Below are positions 13,877-15,096 of a stretch of DNA of 15,096 bases, piece by piece. The first letter of the stretch is position 1, and each line of letters begins with the position of its first letter. The translations under genes and the position numbers were made by a program. Under the pieces are notes generated by a model. The model was not told where the DNA came from and searched no databases. It was given only the letters and a program-made list of their open reading frames with translations. The stretch comes from Prevotella sp. UBA5379 (lineage in GTDB: Bacteria; Bacteroidota; Bacteroidia; Bacteroidales; Bacteroidaceae): positions 18,325-33,420 of the forward strand of contig DHOX01000054.1 of assembly GCA_002409785.1 (NCBI GenBank), written 5' to 3'.

Positions 13877-14209
13877 ATGATTATAGATTTTGATCAGATC
13901 AAGGAAGCCCATATTCAAAACTTCAAGGGAGGTAAGGGCGAGTTAGATACACGTAATTACGTGGATGATAAAGTGAAGATCATGTATTCGACCCTTCGTC
14001 CCGGGGCTTCTACCGGCCTACATACCCATGAAGGGAACTGTGAGATTATTTTTGTGATTAGTGGGGTAGCAACCTTCCATTTTGACGGGAAGGTAGAGGT
14101 GGCTCGCGAGGGTCAGGTGCATTATTGTCCGATGGGCCATTCTCATTACATGGAGAACCTTACCGACCATGACCTGGTATACTATGCCATCGTTCCGGAA
14201 CATCACTGA
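13877..14209 (+). CDS. Small single-domain cupin (WbuC-like size class, function unknown)
   Basis: A 110-residue protein made of one cupin beta-barrel. Both conserved motifs are complete: motif 1, GASTGLHTHEGNCEIIFVISG, carries H, H and E in the HxH(x)4E(x)6G pattern; motif 2, GQVHYCPMGHSHYMEN, matches G(x)5PxGxxH(x)3N exactly. The two histidines of motif 1, its glutamate and the motif 2 histidine should bind a divalent metal. I chose ATG 13877, which follows the promoter; an upstream in-frame start at 13796 lies inside the preceding terminator. No signal peptide is present, so it is cytosolic. Many such cupins bind small sugars or act as isomerases or dioxygenases; the specific role cannot be read here. 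Its last 7 bp overlap the convergent helicase gene. Confidence 0.87.
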   Translation: MIIDFDQIKEAHIQNFKGGKGELDTRNYVDDKVKIMYSTLRPGASTGLHTHEGNCEIIFVISGVATFHFDGKVEVAREGQVHYCPMGHSHYMENLTDHDLVYYAIVPEHH

Positions 14210-15096
14210 TCAGGGGCGTTATCTGGCGGAATAGGGGTGACGGGCACGCGGCCACTGTCCTGAAGTTGTTGCAGACGGCGCCTGGCTACCGGGTGACCGG
14301 GATAGAGTGTCAAGGCTTTCTGATAGTTCTTTGCGGCAGCGTCGTATATCTTTTCAGTTTCACATTCTTTTCCTAAAAGGACATATTCCGTGGATAATTT
14401 CTTCAGGTAGGTTTCCTTTTCCTTCCAGTCTTCCTTCAACTGTTCGTTTTCTTCACGGAGTTGGTTGATCACATTCAGCTCACGGCGAATTAGTCGTTTG
14501 GCGGCAGGTTGTTCAATATCATAACGGCTGTGGATGGCCACGAAGAAATGATCAATGGCCGCCTGCATGTCACCTCGTTCAAAGGCTTGCAGCGCTTGGG
14601 CATATTCCTGGTCAGCTTTACTTTGTGCAAGAGCTGTCTGGATAATATTCCTGTTATTGTAATTCCTGGCAAATTGCCTGACCTCATTATGCACGAAAAC
14701 TTCATCCCTGCGGATGGGCTCTTTCAGACTGATCCCCTGCAATGAAGTGCAGCGTGAGAGGGCAACATAGGTCTGGCCGCAGGCAAATACTCCGCCGGTA
14801 AAATCTATCTTGACTTGGTTGAAGGTTAACCCCTGACTTTTATGAACGGTTATCGCCCATGCCAGACGGATGGGATACTGGATATACCTTCCTATTTCTT
14901 CTTCCTCAATTTTCTTTTCCGTTTCATCGAAATGATAACGGATATTGCTCCAGGCAGTTTGCTCCACGGAGACTTCCTCTCCCTTTTCTGTTGTGATATA
15001 GATCAGGGCGTCCTGAGGATTTTCTTTGATATTGTCATATCCTGTGACCGTTCCCAGTGTTCCGTTCACCCACTGATGATTGATGTCATTCTTGAT
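14203..15096 (-). CDS. Pif1/RecD-like helicase, C-terminal part, with TPR-like repeats (5' end beyond window)
   Basis: The last 297 residues of a superfamily 1B helicase-like ATPase; the reading frame is open to the right edge, so the N-terminal ATPase region is outside. The visible part starts IKNDINHQWVNGTLGTVTGY, a segment typical of the region before motif V in RecD/Pif1-like helicases. It continues with RLAWAITVHKSQGLTF (residues 77-92, motif V) and GQTYVALSRCTSLQGI (107-122, motif VI with the arginine finger R115). These belong to the UvrD_C_2 fold. Residues about 160-270 hold TPR-like helices: EYAQALQAFERGDMQAAIDHFFVAI, a coiled-coil LREENEQLKEDWKEKETYLKKL (213-234), and IYDAAAKNYQKALTLYPGHPVARRRL. 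The C-terminus is proline-rich. Such fusions are known in Bacteroidetes. DNA or RNA substrate and partners are unknown. It converges on the cupin gene and overlaps it by 7 bp. Confidence 0.85.
   Translation of the reverse strand: MKNDINHQWVNGTLGTVTGYDNIKENPQDALIYITTEKGEEVSVEQTAWSNIRYHFDETEKKIEEEEIGRYIQYPIRLAWAITVHKSQGLTFNQVKIDFTGGVFACGQTYVALSRCTSLQGISLKEPIRRDEVFVHNEVRQFARNYNNRNIIQTALAQSKADQEYAQALQAFERGDMQAAIDHFFVAIHSRYDIEQPAAKRLIRRELNVINQLREENEQLKEDWKEKETYLKKLSTEYVLLGKECETEKIYDAAAKNYQKALTLYPGHPVARRRLQQLQDSGRVPVTPIPPDNAPDQ

Noticed and set aside
1..15096. CRISPR arrays, insertion sequences, tRNAs or prophage genes
   Set aside because: No regularly spaced repeats, transposase or integrase motifs, tRNA-like cloverleafs or terminal inverted repeats were seen.

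Overview
The window looks like chromosome of a Bacteroidales bacterium, probably Bacteroides/Prevotella-like. Three things point there. Several start regions carry the phylum's -7 promoter element TAnnTTTG. The protein families are typical of the group: DUF3256, DUF4836, an Oar-like TonB-dependent receptor with a carboxypeptidase-regulatory N-terminal domain, and a Pif1/RecD-like helicase carrying TPR-like repeats. Base composition is moderate and even. I see no tRNA, rRNA, CRISPR array, insertion sequence, integrase or phage gene, so this reads as ordinary core and envelope chromosome.

Layout. Positions 1-2392 (minus strand): rlmD, a 23S rRNA uracil-C5 methyltransferase, followed by the N-terminal three quarters of an OprO/OprP-type porin that runs off the left edge. 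Positions 2393-4040 (plus): two small exported proteins, one unrecognised and one DUF3256, then a short promoter-to-terminator unit that may encode a small RNA. Positions 4178-6737 (plus): a tightly packed cluster of nupG (nucleoside:H+ symporter), a bifunctional-nuclease-domain protein and rsmE (16S rRNA m3U1498 methyltransferase), joined by two ATGA start/stop overlaps. Positions 6787-10109 (plus): a DUF4836 lipoprotein, an ABC ATPase with unusual motifs, and a MacB/FtsX-type permease. These three look like one envelope ABC system that lacks a MacA-like adaptor or TolC-like partner in this window.

Positions 10110-10544 are a gene-free stretch of 435 bp with hairpins and a short direct repeat. 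Positions 10545-13757 hold a 1070-residue Oar-like TonB-dependent receptor with no SusD partner. A terminator directly abutting the next promoter separates it from a small canonical cupin (13877-14209). The cupin converges on, and overlaps by 7 bp, the C-terminal part of a helicase-TPR protein that enters from the right edge on the minus strand.

How the genes work together: two rRNA methyltransferases (RlmD, RsmE) act on ribosome maturation. NupG and the nuclease-domain protein could form a nucleoside scavenging pair. The porin, the TonB receptor and the lipoprotein-ABC module all act at the envelope. The most promising under-described items are the DUF4836/ABC/permease module, whose ATPase lacks the switch histidine, and the candidate ~70-nt small RNA at about 3970-4038.
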